Source: Plasmopara viticola
Lineage: Eukaryota; Oomycota; Peronosporomycetes; Peronosporales; Peronosporaceae
DNA: 64,000 bases
Assembly (NCBI GenBank): GCA_001695595.3
Contig: MBPM02000008.1
Coordinates: 992,001-1,056,000, forward strand
Direction of reading: 5' to 3'
Shown here: one piece after another, positions 10,741-22,871 of the stretch
Layout: every line of letters begins with the position of its first letter
How positions within the stretch are numbered: position 1 is the stretch's first letter
Made by a program: the position numbers and the translations under genes
Notes under the pieces: model-generated
Databases searched by the model: none
What the model saw: the letters and a program-made list of their open reading frames with translations, nothing else
Told to the model about the DNA's origin: nothing

Positions 10741-13200
10741 TAAGCGCCACAAATTCTGACGACTCTGTTGTCATCAGGTAAAAAAGCTTAAAGTGCTTCT
10801 TGAATCTGCTTGGCCATTGGCACTTGCCGCACTTTGCGGAGTCGGCGTTCGTGATCTTGAGCGCAACGTTGTCTCTGTGATCGTCAAGAGTACTTATTCG
10901 ACTCTGTTGACGAGATGTTGGGTCTTGAAATGGACGCTCAGCCGTACAACCTCTTTGTTGGGTCATACTTGCCGGACTTTTCTTAAACATCTAAAAACGC
11001 TCTATAAGATCTTAAAACTCCATTTTTGCGCGGATGCAATCGCGTCATTAATCCTGGTACTACCACTTCTAACGAACTTTCTGTAGAGTAAGTCAACGAT
11101 TTCTTCGAGTAAAAAGATGTCAAAATAAATACTCAAGGAAAGATTTTTAAGCAAATTTCTCGCTTTTCTCGGGTAGTCCTTCTCGAAGTTGGATGGGTCT
11201 CATGGTCAAAGCTCAGGTTACCCTCTACACCGTTGTCGTTGTACAATCGGGTAATATCGGGCAGGTCGATTTAGAAGTACAAACTCAAATAAAGAGAGCA
11301 TCTTGGTTCGTAAATGTGTCGCCTCAGCGCGCATTACCACTCGGTGTGTCTTCGAGCACACGGCTGGTCCAATCCATTTAAACTTATGTTTGAGGTCGAT
11401 CAACTGCTGATGAGTTTTATGTAGTCAATGCCGCATTCGACAAATGCAGCAGTAAAATGCGGGTTTCTTCCGGCCACCACCGTGTGTAAAAAATCATGGT
11501 GCTTGAATAAATATATACAAACAGCCTTGTCGTTTGATTCCTAGTTACACTCGCTAAAACAGGTGCCAAATATACCATTTGAAGAAATGGGCAAACAAAT
11601 TCATATAGTCCGTGCTGACACCAACTTCAAGTAAAACAAGTTAATAATGGAAAATTATTTCCATTACTAGCAGACTTTGTAAAATAGCTGACGTGCGAGA
11701 CGCAATTTTCATCGTCTGAAAAGATTCAAAAGTTCTAAAACACCTTTTCATTCACTTGTACATATGAAACCATTTATAGATTGTGGGCATTAAGAACAAC
11801 GATTTCTATTGCTCGAATTGGCTGCTTATTGTAGCATCATGGCATCTAGTTGTATATCGTGCTTCTGGTTAATGATGGAAGCAACTGTGTGACGAAACGA
11901 CCAAGGCGTTAAGTTTGCTTCCCACGTCAATAGGCTCATGAATACCACCGTGTTTGCCGAAAAGTTGTCCATCCACGGCATGCTTGAAGAGCGAGTCCCT
12001 CTGTGGCTGAAATCCTCCTGGAGAGCGATTTCATTTGCCTTATCCGTCGCTGCTGTCTACACTCTAAAAGTAAGTGCACCTGACAGTGTATGTCGTGCAC
12101 CATGAACAACCACTCTTTTACGGCTTCTTTTTAAAGAAAGCTCGTTGAAAGCACAAATTATCGGCATTCTATAACGGCTCATTACAATGTACGGTGTAGT
12201 TATTCAGCATGTATTGGCACACTACGATAATTGTGCTCATAAACCTTTACTTGTAAAATATTGTCACTGCACTTATATATTATTGGTTTTGTTGGGCGAT
12301 TCTTCGTAAATTTTGCTCACACAGTTTGCAAGAAACCAATAACAAGACTACATAAACTAGCGCGGTTGTAAATTTAGGTCGAAGACCTGCATTAAGTCGC
12401 TCTACTCATCACGCCTCACGCTTTCCAATCAATACTTAAGTACGTACCGAGTGACAAGTAAAGTAAACAATTGAGAGCCAACGTTTCCAGGAAAATGTAA
12501 ATACATGTACACGGAAGTGTGACTGCATCCGAGTCTGTTGTAAAACGTTGCACAAACATGTGGTGTGTCTACAATAAGCTTTGGTCCTTCAGACGCAAGC
12601 GTTCGATCGAAGCACAGGCACAAAATGCGTGAAATGCGCAGTGAGGACACTAGACACGCGGTGTGTGTGAAGACACGCCTTTTTGCAATGTTCTGTCAGA
12701 ATTAGTATTAAATTTTCCGCCAATTTTACCAAGTCCACGAGTGTACGATTTCTAAAAATGCCAACCAAGAGAAGAGTGTACTGTTTCGTTTATGCCAATC
12801 ATTTTTATAGGGTATATTACTATTGATCCATGTAATGAAGTACAGGAGCCAGGGCAAGAAATCAGCCCAGATGGCAAAGTCACAGTTCGTCGTCTGTACG
12901 ACGGTATTGTACCATGAGGTATCAGTCGACGAGCTGTTGTGAGGACCAAAAGACAAAACGTGGAGCAAACGTTGTGCCAAACGCGTTTTCATCGACCTAC
13001 AAGTCGCACGACCTGCCGACGAGTTGGCGTTTCTTTACACCAGTCCAGACCGGCTGTTTCACCCACAAAGGTAACGGGACGGCCATTACGACTGACAATT
13101 AAATTAAAATAGGCCTTACTGCCTGACTTTAGAGATCTATATTAGTGGGTCTAACCTATCGTACAGCTCTTTACACTTACGCAAAGATTAAGAGAAGCAT
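10741..13200. other. Gene desert with unresolved element debris
   Basis: Short open stretches exist on both strands (10679-10990 minus, which may be further upstream gag; 11193-11381; 12429-12650 minus; 12726-12992 minus) but none matches a family I recognise. Base composition and broken frames resemble decayed retroelement sequence. Confidence 0.4.
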
Positions 13201-13806
13201 CTATGCCGTGACAGCTTGCGAGTCGCTCGTAATCTCCTCCTTACGTACTGTCTTGCTGCCCGAGATAATCTCATACTCGCACTTGGAGCCGTCAATAAAG
13301 TTGGTTTCGTCAAATTTCAGATACAAATTCGTGGCCACTGGGCGCAAGCCCGAGTAAGCCGCCGACACGCCACGAATCAGGCCATTCTCCTTTTGGTCCG
13401 CAGACTTGGGCGCGATCCGCAAGTCAAAACATTTCTCCTTTGCTCCTAAATACCACTTTGACATCTCACCGCACACACTCACGACGCAGTTGGGACTAGA
13501 GCGCACGTCAAAATTCACGACAGCTGATTCCATCTCTCCCGCCGCCTGGCGATCAGTAAACATGACCACTGTCTCACCGTCGACGATTTTTTCTGCAATG
13601 GGACGAAGCTTCCGCGCCACGCCTACGTCTCCGTCCTCCCACGACGCGGCCAACACACGCACGGGCGTACGCCGCGCGGGCTCAGTGTGCACGATCTTGT
13701 CCAGCAAGCCGCGTAGATGGGTGGCCTGCGACGGCTCCGTGTCCATGCAAGAGGTGGTAGTGACGGTGATAAAACCTAGGAGAAAGAGCTGGCGGAGGCA
13801 CTGCAT
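13201..13806 (-). CDS. Small secreted protein, uncharacterised
   Basis: A 201-aa protein read from the ATG at 13806; the frame is open further upstream but has no ATG there. The N-terminus, MQCLRQLFLLGFITVTTTSC, is a good signal peptide, with cleavage likely after about residue 20, so the protein is probably secreted. The mature part is about 180 residues, mixed alpha/beta in appearance, with a handful of cysteines (the NCVVSVC pair, KEKCFDL and SKCEYEI) that could form two disulfides. No RXLR-dEER, LFLAK or YxSL[RK] motif is visible, no catalytic motif is seen, and no transmembrane segment follows. It is intronless, GC-rich and alone between two AT-rich deserts, a setting where oomycetes often keep secreted, host-facing proteins; that role is only inferred from the signal peptide and location. 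Confidence 0.65.
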   Translation of the reverse strand: MQCLRQLFLLGFITVTTTSCMDTEPSQATHLRGLLDKIVHTEPARRTPVRVLAASWEDGDVGVARKLRPIAEKIVDGETVVMFTDRQAAGEMESAVVNFDVRSSPNCVVSVCGEMSKWYLGAKEKCFDLRIAPKSADQKENGLIRGVSAAYSGLRPVATNLYLKFDETNFIDGSKCEYEIISGSKTVRKEEITSDSQAVTA

Positions 13807-13899
13807 CGTCGTATTACTATGTGTAAATGGGGTCTGTGTGGGAGGCTCCAGGTGCTGTGGCTGCTTCCTCGGTCCTTGACGGGACCAGGCTAAAAACAA

Positions 13900-15421
13900 A
13901 GTGAGAAACGAGGTTTAGCCATTTTAGGCACAAGGGGTGGGGCTCTGGACTTAATTTTAGGGTACCTTCCCTGGAAAGCTAAATACATCCTGCCGAGAGG
14001 CCGCATTACTCAAAGCTGGATACTTGTTTAATCAATGCCTGTTAGAATATATAAGCCTGTTTAATCCGATATAGCAGCTGCGTCTTGAAGGCGGCTTGGT
14101 TGAACCCGGCTCAAAAATACACACCACTGGATAATGGGGACTCGCGCAACTGTTTATCAGCCATTTTTGCAGTGGTGACTTGCATCTGGCAAGCCACTGC
14201 CGTAACACCGGATAGTAATCAAGTAAAAAAGAATGCTGTCGTCGATTTTTAAAATAGGCCGCTTTGTTTCAAAGGCTAGTAGTCACATTACGTTTTTTTA
14301 CACTAGTAACACTTGCAGTGCTCATCGAGGTGCTTTCTCAGCCAGCTGCCCGGCCGTCATTCGACTCATTGGGGCTTAACTTTTTAGAAAGTGTGTGGGT
14401 GAGCGAAGGGACAGACAGGATGGATGAACACAAATCGTACTCTACCAGCTGTAAGAAAAAAACGTTGAAAGATCCAGAGCATAGTGTTTACTGATATTTT
14501 TGCTGCAATTATTTACCGGGCTATTTGATATTGTAGATTAAGTGTCTTTGCCAGTAATAAAGCTCTATCTTTTCAGTACTGGCCAGTGAGTTGTAATGTT
14601 TGCTTCTAGCTTCATACTGCTTCTATTACAACATTTTGTAGACTCACGAAGATATAAATACAGTCTAAAGTTGAACGACTCTCTGTGCGCCAGCGATAAG
14701 TGCATTGCAGGGATCATCGTAATTGATAAGCGCGCCATGGTATTTGACGCACTAGCTACTCTGCCTCGACAAGTCAATCCATCATTTTTATAGTGCACTA
14801 CAAGACTAGCAGGCAAAAAACAAAAGGCTACATGGCGAGCTTTTCTTTATATAAACAGCATCCGACGGCACATACTGTATGATATTCGCTCCGCTCTACC
14901 TGCTCGAGCTGTCTGATCGGTGGGCTCAGGCATCCAGCTCTTTTTTGCAGCTTGGTAAATCTGTGCCAAAATTATTGTCTGCCAAGTTGACTGTAAAAAC
15001 ATGAAATCTTTGTACGAGGGACTACACAGATTCGATTCGTCGTACGAGTGATTACATAAACAATAGTCGCCTCGCATTTCGGTTTTTACAGCGCAACCAC
15101 CGCCAACACCAATCAAAATGTAGCCGGTTTGAGAAATCTAAGGTGAGTCGCGGCTGTTTTTTCTATGCTTGTAATTTTATAGCTTTCATAATTTTTTCAT
15201 TGAGGAGCAGATTTGAGTTCAATTGGCAAGATAACACAAAAGCATAAGGTTTAATCAGGGCTACGTAAGCTAATATACCAAGCAGAGTAATAATAATAAA
15301 GCCGTCTCGATACGTCTCATGCTCTGATTTTCATTCTCCATATCCTTTTAAAACAAATTTAGGCAGATTAATGTTGTGCAGAAACCGTAACCGGATTACG
15401 CATTATAGGCTGAGACATGTG
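13900..15421. other. Intergenic, one tiny secreted-peptide candidate
   Basis: Mostly AT-rich with no established gene. The ATG-started ORF 14596-14793 (65 aa) begins MFASSFILLLLQHFVDS, which would pass as a signal peptide, and has only two cysteines afterwards; it may be chance. The minus-strand open stretch 14847-15116 has no recognisable domain. Confidence 0.35.
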
Positions 15422-16648
15422 TTAGTACTCGTGTATAACGACCGGGCTTCGGCACGCCAGCCGCCTGCAGTTTTTGGCCACCATGTCTTCGAGCACACTG
15501 CGAATGGCTCCACTCAATTCGTCAACCAGCTTACCATCCAAAAACACCTTGAAACACGGTAACGAGGTCACGTCAAACGCTTCGGCCACGCTCTAAAGTG
15601 CAACAGCAACCACGTATCCCATCAGCTTATCGTGTAATCATTATACAAATGAGTGGATCCATAGCATGAATCTACCTGGCTATCACCTCGCACATCCTAA
15701 TCCATTAAATACAAAACAACTTACCTCGAGCTCATCGACATCCACGCACGCGAACACGGCGGCAGGAAATCGGACGCTGAGATTTTCGAAAAACGGCTTG
15801 ATTTCTATACACGGCTGGCACCACGTGGCCCAAAACTGCACCACCAACTGCAAAGACATTTTAAACAATCAGGCACTGCCACAAACAATTCTATAGAGTA
15901 TCGTAAAAGCTGACCCGCACTGCACAAGGCAATGCCGAGACCGGCTCAATGTATATAGCTGCTATCTGCAACAGATACAGCAGATATATCTAATAGTACG
16001 CACCGCCTTGCTTAGCTTTTGATTCTGCTGCAAAAGATGCTTCCATTGCTTCTCTGACGTCACCGTCAACACCTCCAGCTTATGCCGCATGTTTCCGGTA
16101 CCATTCTTGAGCAACATGTTTCCGCCAACACTCCTGCCGTCTAATAATTCCATTTCCGCCATGTGTTTCTGGATACGCATCTCCACCTCCGTCCTATCCG
16201 TACCGCGCATCTCGTCGCATTTGACACCACCGTGGAAAAACTGAATGGTTGGCAACACTGCCACGCCGCAACTTTCGGATACCGTCTTCAAGTCATCCAC
16301 ATCTACTTTAAGAAATACCGTCCTCGGAAATCTGACGCTGAGCTCGTGGACAACGGTGTTGATAAAGCGGCACGGACCCAACCACGAGGATGAAAAATCT
16401 ACAACTACAAGTGTCTTGCTTGTATTTATGATTTGCCAAAATCGGTGCTCTGATGTTACGTGGATCAAGCGGCTCTAAAATCACACCCCAAAGTCAATAA
16501 AAATGTGCGTGGTAGGCAGAGTTCACGCGTTGAAGGTATACGATGCGTACGGCATATTGACTAGTAGGTTACGCACATTGATTGGCACATACTCGCCGTC
16601 TTGGCGCAACACGTTGCGTAAGAACCAGCCCCAGCAGCCTTCCGACAT
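15422..16648 (-). CDS. Double-thioredoxin-domain protein, four exons
   Basis: Spliced model on the minus strand: exons 16648-16577, 16474-16004, 15847-15725 and 15592-15422, giving 278 aa. Introns are 102, 156 and 132 bp. Donors are GTGCGT, GTGCGT and GTAAGT, acceptors TTTTAG, TTGCAG and TTTAG, and all junctions are phase 0. Domain 1 (about residues 27-130) has the thioredoxin order VVVDF, active site WLGPC (residues 55-59), VDVDDL, and VLPTIQFF with the cis-proline. Domain 2 (about 155-278) has VVQFWATWCQPC (active-site Cys191 and Cys194), CVDVDEL, and DVTSLPCFKVF with cis-Pro234. Domain 2 therefore keeps the CxxC needed for disulfide exchange, while domain 1 has Leu in place of the nucleophilic first cysteine. 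No signal peptide, so cytosolic action is likely. The first exon (24 aa) is the least certain part; its donor matches the second intron's donor exactly. Confidence 0.75.
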
Positions 16649-16739
16649 GATGGGATCACAAAAAGAAATAATTAACGTGCATAAAAATTCGTGTAATACG
16701 TTTTGAATATGCTTTTCTAGTAATAAAAAAGTATTCATT

Positions 16740-18406
16740 TCTGAGCACCTACATATTGTGTCCTGTACTTGAAATTTATGTTTACAATGTGGTGGAAGAA
16801 TTTATATCATGAAAAAAACGCGGCTGAGTACGGACCGAACTTGCCATATTTCTACATTTTGTGCCATATTTCTCCATGCATTATTGTTCCATGTTTCTAT
16901 GTTCTTTGCAAACAGACTGTGTTATAATTTGCTATGCATTAGTCGGCGGTGGTCATAGCTTAGGGCATAGAGCATTAAAAGGTACGCGGCGGGCGCGGTT
17001 TTGAGTGTATATGATCATTACCGGGTTCTCGTGGCAATAAAGGGTGTAGAGGGACGAAGTTTGTGGCGGTCACGGCCTACGATCTTTGTGACATAGACTG
17101 GTGATCTTTTCTTCTGCGTTAGTTGCATTGGGCATTAATTTACGCATGGCTTACAATTACAGAAACATCGCAGTTTGGACTTGTTTCACTCCAAGATCTA
17201 GTTATGAAAGCCCCAAAAAATCTATGGAATTTGAGACATGGCTTAATATAATAAACTTATCAGGATCGGTATCTTCAGGTTGGAAAAAGTCGCATGTTGG
17301 ACACTTATGAAAATTATGAAAAAATTAGATAAATGTCTGACATTAACACAGATGACTAGTACAGACAGCTACGAGTCATAGCAAGTCATAAGGCGGGCTC
17401 TGCCAATCAAATGTACAATATGGACACTCGGCCACAATTCTTGGACATAAGATACTAACAAAGAAAAGGTTGATATCAAAGACGGAAAGCACCTTTCGAC
17501 GGGTTCACAATCACATTTGAGCAGCTTACCATATACTATTTGAATTGTCAACTGCGGATGACCTGAGAGACGTATCATCCGAAGAGATGACGATCATCCG
17601 GACCCCAAGCTAAGTTTTTGTTGTCTATTGATGCCACTACCAAAGTTATCAGTCGGTTCTGCTCGACTTGTTAGCGGGTAATGTAGCTCTTGCCAATGCT
17701 AAACGCCCTAGTCGCTGCGGACTTGACAAACGTGTCAAGCGTGGCAACATAAGCGCTCAAGTGCAGCCTAACCACCGAAAAGCACACCATCCTCGTCGTG
17801 CGCCGTAGGGAAATGAGTGTTCAATGGCCGTCGTTTGTGGCACTTGTGGATGAACCTGGTGACCTCCAATGCGAAAATTTGGAGCTTAGCGGCTTGTACG
17901 GCATGCACTCATTAGTGAGCAAGGCTCAACCGAGTAGGTGCTGCTCTGCAAAACCTTTTGCAACCGCTAATCGACTCTTAAAGGTGAAGGAGAAACGCAA
18001 GACAAACTTTCTGCCACTTTTATGGGTATACGATGTGCTGGCTAGTATTAGCGCTATGGTCTGGCCAGCGATGTTCCCGGATCTCTAATTCCTGAGAAAG
18101 TTTGAGGGGCATTCTGAAGCAGGTTGTGTACATTGGTGGACAGCAATACGATTTTGTGGAAGAGCTCAAGCGCTTTATTAAAAAGACGTGGTAGCAAATA
18201 GGTACCACTGACCTCGAATACCCATTTTTTCGATGCGCAACCGATGCAGTATAAAGTATTTTCTGTCCTAGAATTGTGACCAGAGTTTATATTGAGCTTG
18301 TGATTCGCTATAATTTGGTGCTATTTTGCCAATACTGTAAGGTTTTGATCCGAGGACATAGAGTTTATGGGTACTTAAACATCGACTTTTCCAGCCATAC
18401 ATCGTC
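16740..18406. other. Intergenic with one unrecognised coding-like stretch
   Basis: AT-rich up to about 17600. The stretch 17813-18088 (+, 91 aa from ATG, beginning MSVQWPSFVALVDEPGDLQ) has balanced composition and looks coding over its first two thirds, but I do not recognise it and upstream sequence in other frames suggests it is a fragment. No promoter was identified for ADE2 beyond a pyrimidine stretch just before its ATG. Confidence 0.35.
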
Positions 18407-20194
18407 ATGGCCGTGTTAAGTATCAATAGCACTGGAGCTGCACCGCCTGTTGTGGGCGTCCTAGGCGGCGGCCAGCTTGGTCGCATGATGGCCAATGCAG
18501 CTCACCGCCTTGGCTTAAAGGTTATCGTACTTGATCCACTCGGCGTCGACTCTCCGGCGGGCCAGACAGGGCTGGAGGCCATTACTGGCAGCTATACCAA
18601 GGAAGAAGACATTGCCAAGCTGGCCGCGCAGTGCGACGTTCTGACGGTCGAGATTGAGCACGTAAACGCGACGTTTTTGCTACAGCTTCAGGACAATAAA
18701 GCCGCTAATTTAAAAGGCGTCCATCCGGCCCCGGCTACCATTGCCCTTATCCAGGATAAGTACCAGCAGAAACAGTTTTTTGCACAAGTGCACGGCATTG
18801 ACGTGGCCCCGTACGAGATTGTCACGTCGCTCCAGGACGCTCGTCAACTGGGGCATACATTTGGGTACCCCTTCATGCTCAAGTCGCGTCGCTATGCGTA
18901 CGATGGAAAGGGGAACGCCGTTGTCAAGAGCGAGAAGGATTTGGTCGACGCGTTTGAAAAGCTGGGAGCCAAAGTGCTGGTTACGGACGGTGGTAGCGTC
19001 GATGAAAAGCAGCTGGCCAAGGAACAAGCCAAGCTGTATGCCGAGAAATGGGTACCGTTTGTAAAAGAGCTGGCTGTGATGGTCGTAAAGGGCGCGAATG
19101 GCGACGTCCGGGTCTACCCCGTCGTGGAAACTACCCAGCGTGACAGCATTTGCGATACAGTGCTAGCTCCGGCCTCAATTCCCACGGATGTGGCCGCACG
19201 TGCCGCTGACATGGCGCGAACGGCGGTTGCTGAGCTCGAAGGCCGCGGGATTTACGGCGTCGAATTGTTCCTCACGGCTTCTGGTGACGTGTTTCTGAAC
19301 GAAATTGCTCCACGCCCCCACAACTCGGGCCATTATACGATCGAGTCGTGCGAAACCGATCAGTTTGAACAGCACTTGCGGGCCATTACCGGGTTGCCCC
19401 TCGGCAGTTGTGCGCTACGTGTACCAGTTGCGCTAATGGTGAACGTTCTCGGCGATCCCACGGCGTCTGAAGACGTGAGCTTTTCGTTATTACGGAAGAG
19501 TCTGCTTGTTCCCGGTGCAGCTGCGCACTTTTACGGGAAAGCGGGTGTCCGGCCGGGCCGCAAGCTGGGGCACGTGACCATCACGGCACCAAACGTGGAC
19601 GAGCTCACGAAGCGTGCAATGGCGCTGTCACCAGAGGCGGCTAAGAACTCGGGACTTTTGAAAGTGGAGCGTACGCCGCTCGTTGGGATCGTCATGGGCT
19701 CCGACTCGGACTTGCCCACCATGGCTGCTGCTGCTGACATCCTCGAGCAGTTTGACGTGCCGTATACACTCAGCATTGTGTCGGCTCACCGCACGCCCAC
19801 GCGAATGTATGAGTATGCTCAAAGCGCGACGAACCGTGGCTTGAAGGTCATTGTCGCCGGTGCCGGTGGTGCGGCCCATTTGCCGGGAATGCTCGCGGCA
19901 TTGACGCCACTGCCGGTTGTGGGTGTTCCTGTGAAGACTTCGACGCTCAATGGCGAAGACTCGCTATTGAGCATTGTACAGATGCCGCGCGGCGTACCCG
20001 TTGCGACCGTTGCTATCGGCAACGCAATGAACGCTGGTTTGCTGGCTGTTCGGATCCTTGGCGCTGGCGACGTGTGTCTCATCGAGGCAATGGCGACGTT
20101 CTTGGACACACAGAAGGGCGAGGTGGACGACAAGATTGAGAAAATGGCCACGGGTGGTTGGAAACAGTACCTCAAGAATTTCAAAACGCATTAG
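18407..20194 (+). CDS. ADE2: Phosphoribosylaminoimidazole carboxylase (PurK-PurE fusion)
   Basis: A 595-aa intronless protein that performs the conversion of aminoimidazole ribonucleotide to carboxy-AIR in de novo purine synthesis, in the cytosol. The N-terminal PurK part (about residues 15-400) is an ATP-grasp enzyme: [11 protein letters not shown] nucleotide/substrate fold at 17-27, the [20 protein letters not shown]-binding segment, and [16 protein letters not shown] metal-binding segment. The C-terminal PurE mutase part (about 423-580) has MGSDSD at 430, SAHRTP at 459 with the catalytic His, and [11 protein letters not shown]. The class I PurE signature fits N5-CAIR mutase. The fused order and length match ADE2 of fungi and plants rather than the animal PAICS arrangement. 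Its stop is 34 bp from the stop of the convergent TMEM161 gene, so the 3' UTRs must overlap. Confidence 0.96.
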   Translation: MAVLSINSTGAAPPVVGVLGGGQLGRMMANAAHRLGLKVIVLDPLGVDSPAGQTGLEAITGSYTKEEDIAKLAAQCDVLTVEIEHVNATFLLQLQDNKAANLKGVHPAPATIALIQDKYQQKQFFAQVHGIDVAPYEIVTSLQDARQLGHTFGYPFMLKSRRYAYDGKGNAVVKSEKDLVDAFEKLGAKVLVTDGGSVDEKQLAKEQAKLYAEKWVPFVKELAVMVVKGANGDVRVYPVVETTQRDSICDTVLAPASIPTDVAARAADMARTAVAELEGRGIYGVELFLTASGDVFLNEIAPRPHNSGHYTIESCETDQFEQHLRAITGLPLGSCALRVPVALMVNVLGDPTASEDVSFSLLRKSLLVPGAAAHFYGKAGVRPGRKLGHVTITAPNVDELTKRAMALSPEAAKNSGLLKVERTPLVGIVMGSDSDLPTMAAAADILEQFDVPYTLSIVSAHRTPTRMYEYAQSATNRGLKVIVAGAGGAAHLPGMLAALTPLPVVGVPVKTSTLNGEDSLLSIVQMPRGVPVATVAIGNAMNAGLLAVRILGAGDVCLIEAMATFLDTQKGEVDDKIEKMATGGWKQYLKNFKTH

Positions 20195-20228
20195 CTACTA
20201 GGTTTTGCAGTCGTTTGTCATTCTCTAT

Positions 20229-21965
20229 TCACTTGGTCTTTTTGCTAAGCTTGATGCTCTTGAGTTGATTCTTGAGCTTCTTGGGCGTCTGCTTGTTCTG
20301 TCGCACGGCACTCTGTTCGACTTCGGGCGTGTTATGAGCCGTCGCGTTGCGCCAGTACAGAAGTCCCGCTAAACTAACGGCAACCATTGTGAAGCTCAAG
20401 AACCAGATCACAAAGCCCAGTGCTGCGTCGTAGAACTCGGCTGTGAGCACTGGATACTGGCTAATTCCACGCAGGAACGGAGTCACGTTCTGTTGATTCA
20501 AATTCATGCCAAGGCGAAAGCCGCCGAGATCAGGCGACGCTGTTGGATCAGGCAGCACGTTTAAAGACGCCGCGTCGAGCTGTTCCCACGTGTAAGCAGC
20601 GGGAATCGACATGTTTGGCATTAAGCGCTGGAGTCCCCACACAATAAATTTCAGCCCTCCAAGAGATGTCGCCGTTTGCCGCATTAAAAGCTGTGCGGCT
20701 GCCAGGAGGACACACACGGGGGCAAGATACTGAAGTGCGATGATGGGAACATAATTAAACTGGAGGCGCACCTTGTTCTGTAGCAGCGTCCCGTCGACAA
20801 GACCGGGTCGACCCACAAGCGATGCCATGACCTCACGGGGTTCCAGTAGAAAATGTTGCAAGTACGTGCGAAAGCAGAGCAAGCGCACTAGACACGCAAG
20901 CAAGACAATGTAGATCCGTAGGGAGTGAAAGTGGGACTCAATGAGGCTGTACCACTTCCAACCGTTCGGTGACGTTGCCCTCGCGAGGCCAAGTACGTCG
21001 CTTTGTCGACAATCGCGGGCCAGCGCCCGTGGCGAGCACTTGACAAGCTCAGACGGGACCAACACGGCACGGGACAATTGTGGCACCCACAACACGCACA
21101 TTACTACCGGCAGCACCATATTGAGATGCAGCAAGAGCTTCCTCCCACTTGCAAGTCGCTTGTCCTTGATCATTTCCGAGTACATGCGTGCAAATCGAAA
21201 AGACGGCAAGAATGTTGTGCATGTAAAGATGCCTGCAAACAGCGAGAACGTAAAGAGGAGCGCGCTTCTTGCCATCTCGGCCAGTGGCGCAATCTTGTCA
21301 AAATCCGCGTCGACCATGCCTACTGTGCGAAGCAGTATCTCGAACCGTGCACCGATGAGCTGAGCTGCTTGTTCCAGATCAAAGTCAAACCATCCCTTGG
21401 GTGCAAGGATGATAAAGCCCGAGAGAATGAGGCCAATGGCCCCGACGGCGAGGCCCAAACGAGCTTCGTAGCCCGCCCAACCCTGTGCAAAATTGAGTTG
21501 CAGTGGGAACCAAAGGGCCACAAGCATGGCCGACATGAGGCCGTACGTGGCCACATCCACTTTATCGTCAAGACGGCTTGCCGGACTCCACCACGCCGCC
21601 GCAGCGCTGACAACAGAGCCGATCCAGCAGCCAACGGACGCCGACGAGACCAGCACGACGAGCATTTCGTAGAGCTCGAAAAACAGCGTTTGACTAAAGA
21701 CGCCCGTCTCGGTCTTGGCGACGCGGACGTAGAACTTGTCCATCTTTTCAGCCGCGCTCAGTGGCGGGCCGGCTGGCGCTCTGCCGGCTTTGCCCGTTTT
21801 GGACAAGGACTGGCCATTGAGCGTCGCAATCAGCTCATCTTCGGGTGGGAGGAAGAACGTGAGGCCATTGAGCAGCCAAGTAGCTAGACTAAAGTACGAG
21901 CGAAGCCGCAGCTGCACGAAGGCCAGCAAGATCCCCGCCAGAAACGCGGGCGGGAGCAGCGTCAT
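20229..21965 (-). CDS. TMEM161: TMEM161 family multi-pass membrane protein
   Basis: A 578-aa intronless protein with about eight hydrophobic helices. Resemblance to TMEM161A/B runs through the length: near the N-terminus YFSLATWLLNG followed by PPEDEL; a central FARMYSEMI segment with a following LLHLNMVLPVVMCVLWV helix; RLLCFRTYLQHFLLEP then VPIIALQYLAPVCVLL, which corresponds to the SLQYLTP region of the family; and PFLRGI with a last helix at the C-terminus. It is roughly 100 residues longer than the animal proteins, partly in an acidic/Gly-rich loop and a Lys-rich tail (KKLKNQLKSIKLSKKTK). The molecular function of the family is not established; animal members affect cardiac rhythm and ion currents. 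Its ATG lies 69 bp from the divergent RRP4 ATG, so the two share a very short bidirectional promoter. Confidence 0.85.
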   Translation of the reverse strand: MTLLPPAFLAGILLAFVQLRLRSYFSLATWLLNGLTFFLPPEDELIATLNGQSLSKTGKAGRAPAGPPLSAAEKMDKFYVRVAKTETGVFSQTLFFELYEMLVVLVSSASVGCWIGSVVSAAAAWWSPASRLDDKVDVATYGLMSAMLVALWFPLQLNFAQGWAGYEARLGLAVGAIGLILSGFIILAPKGWFDFDLEQAAQLIGARFEILLRTVGMVDADFDKIAPLAEMARSALLFTFSLFAGIFTCTTFLPSFRFARMYSEMIKDKRLASGRKLLLHLNMVLPVVMCVLWVPQLSRAVLVPSELVKCSPRALARDCRQSDVLGLARATSPNGWKWYSLIESHFHSLRIYIVLLACLVRLLCFRTYLQHFLLEPREVMASLVGRPGLVDGTLLQNKVRLQFNYVPIIALQYLAPVCVLLAAAQLLMRQTATSLGGLKFIVWGLQRLMPNMSIPAAYTWEQLDAASLNVLPDPTASPDLGGFRLGMNLNQQNVTPFLRGISQYPVLTAEFYDAALGFVIWFLSFTMVAVSLAGLLYWRNATAHNTPEVEQSAVRQNKQTPKKLKNQLKSIKLSKKTK

Positions 21966-22034
21966 CGAAGGTCCAAACGACGAAAAGTGTGGACCACATT
22001 GTTTCCAAAAGCGTCAAAGCTGTACTGACTGGCC
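21966..22034. promoter_or_regulatory. 69-bp shared bidirectional promoter
   Basis: The divergent ATGs of the TMEM161 gene (21965, minus) and RRP4 (22035, plus) leave only 69 bp, so both core promoters and 5' UTRs must fit here or reach into the neighbouring coding sequence. A CCACATTGTTTCC stretch on the plus strand loosely resembles an initiator but is not a clean match. No TATA box is evident. Confidence 0.6.
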
Positions 22035-22871
22035 ATGAAGGTTCGAGTACGGCGCCTGGCCGAAGATGAACCGTCGGAGCTGGCGAATGAATCGCAGTTT
22101 GTGGTCGTGACCCCTGGCGAGGTGATTAGCACTGATACTGGCGCCTTTTTGCGCGGCCATGGCACGTATATTAGCAGACGCAACGAATTGGTGGCGAGCG
22201 TTGCTGGTGTCGTGGAGAAAGTGAATCAATTGATTACGGTCCGTCCGCTCGTGTCACGGTACATTGGTGAAGTAGGGGACATTGTAGTCGGTCGTGTCAC
22301 GGACGTGGCTAGCAAACGATGGAAAGTGGACGTGAATGGGCAGCAAGACGCCAGTTTAATGCTTAGCTCCGTGACGCTGCCGGGAGGCGCCCAGCGGCGT
22401 CGTACGTACGCCGACCAGCTCCAAATGCGTGCTTTTTTCGTGGAAAACGACCTCATTTCAGCGGAAATCCAGGAAGTGCGATACGACGGCTCACTGAGTC
22501 TACATACGCGCAGTTTACGCTACGGGAAGCTCGAGAACGGCCAGTTTGTGGCCGTAGCAGCTCCGCTTGTCAAGCGAATGAAACAGCACATGACTACGCT
22601 ACCTGGTCTCGGCATTGACGTGATTCTTGGCACAAATGGCTACATTTGGGTTTCGAGGAGCATGACTGACGTAGGAAGTGATGACTCGACTAGCAACATG
22701 GAAGCACGGGTAGAGGTGCTCACAGCCAAGAGACAGCTACACGCGACAACGCCCATGAGCGTCGAGGATCGTCGAAAGATTGCACGCGTTGCGCAGGCGC
22801 TATTGCGACTGAATGAGCAGTTTCGGATGATTACGCCTGATAGCATTATGGCTGCGTACGACTTGTTGTAA
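22035..22871 (+). CDS. RRP4: Exosome complex subunit RRP4 (EXOSC2)
   Basis: A 278-aa intronless protein, one of the three S1/KH cap subunits of the RNA exosome, which processes and degrades RNA 3' to 5' in nucleus and cytoplasm. Seen in order: an N-terminal domain with VVTPGEVIS and FLRGHGTYI (about 25-45), an S1 domain starting at VRPLVSRYIGEVGDIVVGRV (about 71-150) including the W-K-V-D-V strand, and a KH-type region with LGIDVILGTNGYIWVSR (about 193-213). Length is close to the yeast and human proteins. The C-terminal helix ends with the typical R-I-x-x-AL-x-x-L type pattern. It is transcribed divergently from the TMEM161 gene. The 3' side opens directly into a gene desert. Confidence 0.95.
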   Translation: MKVRVRRLAEDEPSELANESQFVVVTPGEVISTDTGAFLRGHGTYISRRNELVASVAGVVEKVNQLITVRPLVSRYIGEVGDIVVGRVTDVASKRWKVDVNGQQDASLMLSSVTLPGGAQRRRTYADQLQMRAFFVENDLISAEIQEVRYDGSLSLHTRSLRYGKLENGQFVAVAAPLVKRMKQHMTTLPGLGIDVILGTNGYIWVSRSMTDVGSDDSTSNMEARVEVLTAKRQLHATTPMSVEDRRKIARVAQALLRLNEQFRMITPDSIMAAYDLL